Shown: positions 62,213 through 64,000 of the stretch, piece after piece
Layout of the letters: each line of letters opens with the position of its first letter
Numbering within the stretch: the stretch's first letter is position 1
Assembly (NCBI GenBank): GCA_963210315.1
Contig: OY723292.1
Span: forward strand, 496,001-560,000
Direction: 5' to 3'
Source: Rhynchopus euleeides
Taxonomy: Eukaryota > Euglenozoa > Diplonemea > Diplonemida > Diplonemidae
Length of the DNA: 64,000 nt
The notes under the pieces: model-generated
The model's database searches: none
Seen by the model: the letters and a program-made list of their open reading frames with translations, nothing else
What the model was told of the DNA's origin: nothing
Made by a program: the position numbers and the translations under genes

Positions 62213-62485
62213 TCACATGCGGCGGTGGGTTGCAGGGGATGGCTTCCACAGGGCTGCAGAGGCAGGCGCGGTCGCCTCTGGGGAGGACGGGGTCGTAGTC
62301 ACAGGGGGCGTCGGGATAGAGGTAACCACACCACGTGGATCTTTACAAATTAGTGTAGACACACACCGAGCACTTGCTCTTGATGTGATCTCCACTGTCA
62401 CACTCACCCTCCCAGCGCCGTCGAGGTTGATGGGATTCACCGCGCCTGCCGCAATCTCGACGCCCACCTCCCCAGAGCCCAGGTG
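62213..62485 (-). pseudogene. Possible gene fragment with an NPINL-type beta domain
   Basis: One frame reads EVGVEIAAGAVNPINLDGAG then RVSVTVEIT, which resembles the first strands of a domain common in bacterial extracellular proteins (DIKPGSxxNPINLxSxGxVxVAVL). The frame continues as Pro/Thr/Ser-rich sequence to a stop at 62213. No start, donor or partner exon could be settled; it may be a fragment or a single exon of an unseen gene. Confidence 0.3.
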
Positions 62486-63875
62486 TCAAGGCATTATTCC
62501 CTCCCAGAACCGCATACAATTGATTTTCTGAGCTCCGTGCGGATCGGAGTGGGGCCCATCAAATGCGTATGTGTTGCAGGGCCAGAGAGCCTGGAGCCCA
62601 CGGCGGTTACTTCCACAATGTTCCCATGCTGCGTCAGTTGAGTGCGGTGAGTTGAGGGCGTCAAGCTGTTGTGGGGCAACCTCTCTCCGAGCTTGAAAAA
62701 TCTTTGCATGCGACTCCGGAAATGAGCGATTGGCAGCATCTCTTCTCCGTTGAATCGCTGCCTCCTGAACACAAAAGGGAAAGGCCTCATGAGGGTGAGG
62801 CATGCTGAAACGCCTAGTGTTGACTCCTGTTGCCCAACCAACAGCACTGCAGAATCGTGCAACCGGGCAACTCTCAGCGGCAGAGGGCAACACGCCCCCT
62901 GATGCAGCCCTCAACGCAACACGATGCGTGGGCACACCATTACATGTGATGACTTGCAGCAGCAAGCATCTCGCGGTCTTCCTTCAGGCTGTCGTCTGCG
63001 TACAGGAGTGAGTCCCCATCTTGTTGAACTGCAGCAAGAACGTATTGATTTTGTTTATAGACTGACTCATCCAGAGGATCCAGGGAGCCCGGCGCAATTG
63101 CCAGACCCCCCAGACGGCCAGAAGACGCCGGTCTTCGCCGGGGCGGACCCAGCTAAAAGCTAACAGCAAGAACAGCAATAAAAAGGGAGAGCGTGCTCCT
63201 ATCTCTGTGGGCTGGCGGGAAAAGGCTAAAAGGTAGAAAGGAAGGAAGCAATGTGCAACAAAATACGATTAATGCACTCGTTTGTTAACACCGCGCCGGT
63301 CGCATAATGCTGCGGTCGGATGAACGATTGACTGATCAACTCCAACCCAGTGGGCGTAAAAAGGAGAAGACGGGAACAACGGCTGGTCTAAACAGGACGA
63401 ACGGACACTCACCACCACAGGGTATTCCAGAGGCGTTCCTGGTCGCGGCTCGACTGGTCGAACAACAGGTGACGGGCAAAAGATCGTGGTGAAAAAGAAC
63501 TAAAAGTAGGAAGGCGAAGGAAGGCAAAGCCGGGGGATCCACGTGTGCGTTGAACTTGTCCCACGTGCGCGTGTGCGGTAAACTTGTCCCACGCGCCCCG
63601 GTGAAAAACACGTAACACGGTTGCCGCCCACAGTTTCTTCTGGCCACGCGGCGCGCTTCATGAGCGCCGCGTGCAGCCTGACTGGTCTTAGCGGCCTAAG
63701 CGAAACACCGGGTCTCCAGAGGGATACATCCAGCCTACACGCAATGCGCTACCTTAAGCAAAAGCGTGCAGCGTAGCTTACCTCAACGGTCTGTTCGCAA
63801 AGGCCCCCAGGGTTCACCACGTGGAGGTGCCAGCCGTAGTCGCCAGGTCCGCTCCCCTGACGACCCATCACCCAT
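62486..63875. other. Intergenic, no gene seen; contains one isolated copy of the terminal repeat
   Basis: 62960-63042 carries the same CCTTCAGGCTGTCGTCTGCG and GAACTGCAGCAAGAACG blocks as the window end. The stretch between is unremarkable; ACTTGTCCCACG occurs twice (about 63556 and 63582). Confidence 0.45.
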
Positions 63876-64000
63876 GAACTGCAGCAAGAACGATCTCACG
63901 ATCACCCTTCAGGCTGTCGTCTGCGTACTGGAGTGAGTACCAATGTTGTTGAACTGCAGCAAGAACGCATTCCCGATCACCCTTCAGGCTGTCGTCTGCG
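63876..64000 (+). repeat. 75-bp tandem repeat running off the window end
   Basis: GAACTGCAGCAAGAACG starts at 63876 and 63951, and CCTTCAGGCTGTCGTCTGCG starts at 63906 and 63981, giving a 75-bp period. A further copy at 62960-63042 shows that the unit is dispersed as well. The array continues past the window. Confidence 0.82.

Noticed and set aside
1..64000. CRISPR arrays, bacterial operons, rRNA or spliced-leader RNA genes
   Set aside because: None seen; repeats here are contiguous tandem or dispersed units without regular unique spacers, and introns show the DNA is eukaryotic.

Overview
The window is nuclear DNA from a GC-rich eukaryotic protist. Evidence: spliceosomal introns of the form GTATG(C/T)...AG, non-LTR retrotransposons, an RES/spliceosome RRM protein, a class III cyclase with a multi-pass membrane region, a cytochrome b5, WD40 proteins and large satellite arrays. 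All nine recognisable host genes lie on the minus strand, and most have a pyrimidine-rich stretch ending in AG 14-36 nt before the ATG. That layout recalls organisms with unidirectional gene clusters and spliced-leader trans-splicing (Euglenozoa, dinoflagellates). The cyclase resembles euglenozoan cyclases, so a diplonemid-like euglenozoan is my best guess. This is inference: no spliced-leader RNA gene, rRNA or tRNA was found to prove it.

Layout. 1-4691: 3' part of a plus-strand non-LTR retrotransposon (endonuclease end, RT, RNase H, duplicated Cys/His motif). 4692-8642: gene-free, poly-G/AG-rich, with a ~730-bp direct duplication and an inverted partial copy. 8643-9827: secreted Hep_Hag-like beta-solenoid protein. 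10829-15006: four-exon alpha-helical (HEAT/ARM-like) protein. 16326-21899: ankyrin/ART/NACHT/14xWD40 NLR-like receptor. 21900-26802: dispersed repeats and a 379-bp tandem repeat pair. 26803-28851: membrane adenylyl cyclase with a degenerate second cyclase domain. 28852-40516: gene-poor, holding a 14-copy, nearly identical 376-bp satellite (32130-37375) and several palindromic repeats. 40517-40786: cytochrome b5. 40787-42828: repeats. 42829-43977 and 44727-45860: tandem Ubl-WD40 paralogues. 46523-56109: RBMX2/Ist3-like gene whose single intron has swallowed a complete ~8.5-kb two-ORF retrotransposon carrying an OTU protease domain in each ORF. 56110-56592: intergenic with a perfect 30-bp hairpin. 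56593-61092: very large unrecognised protein. 61093-64000: gene-poor, ending in a 75-bp tandem repeat.

The host genes do not form an obvious pathway. The most notable systems are (i) the NLR-like ART-NACHT-WD40 protein, whose 42-residue WD repeats are near-identical except at a few positions, as in fungal HNWD incompatibility receptors, and (ii) the double-OTU non-LTR retrotransposon nested in a spliceosomal gene's intron, with a divergent relative at the window start.
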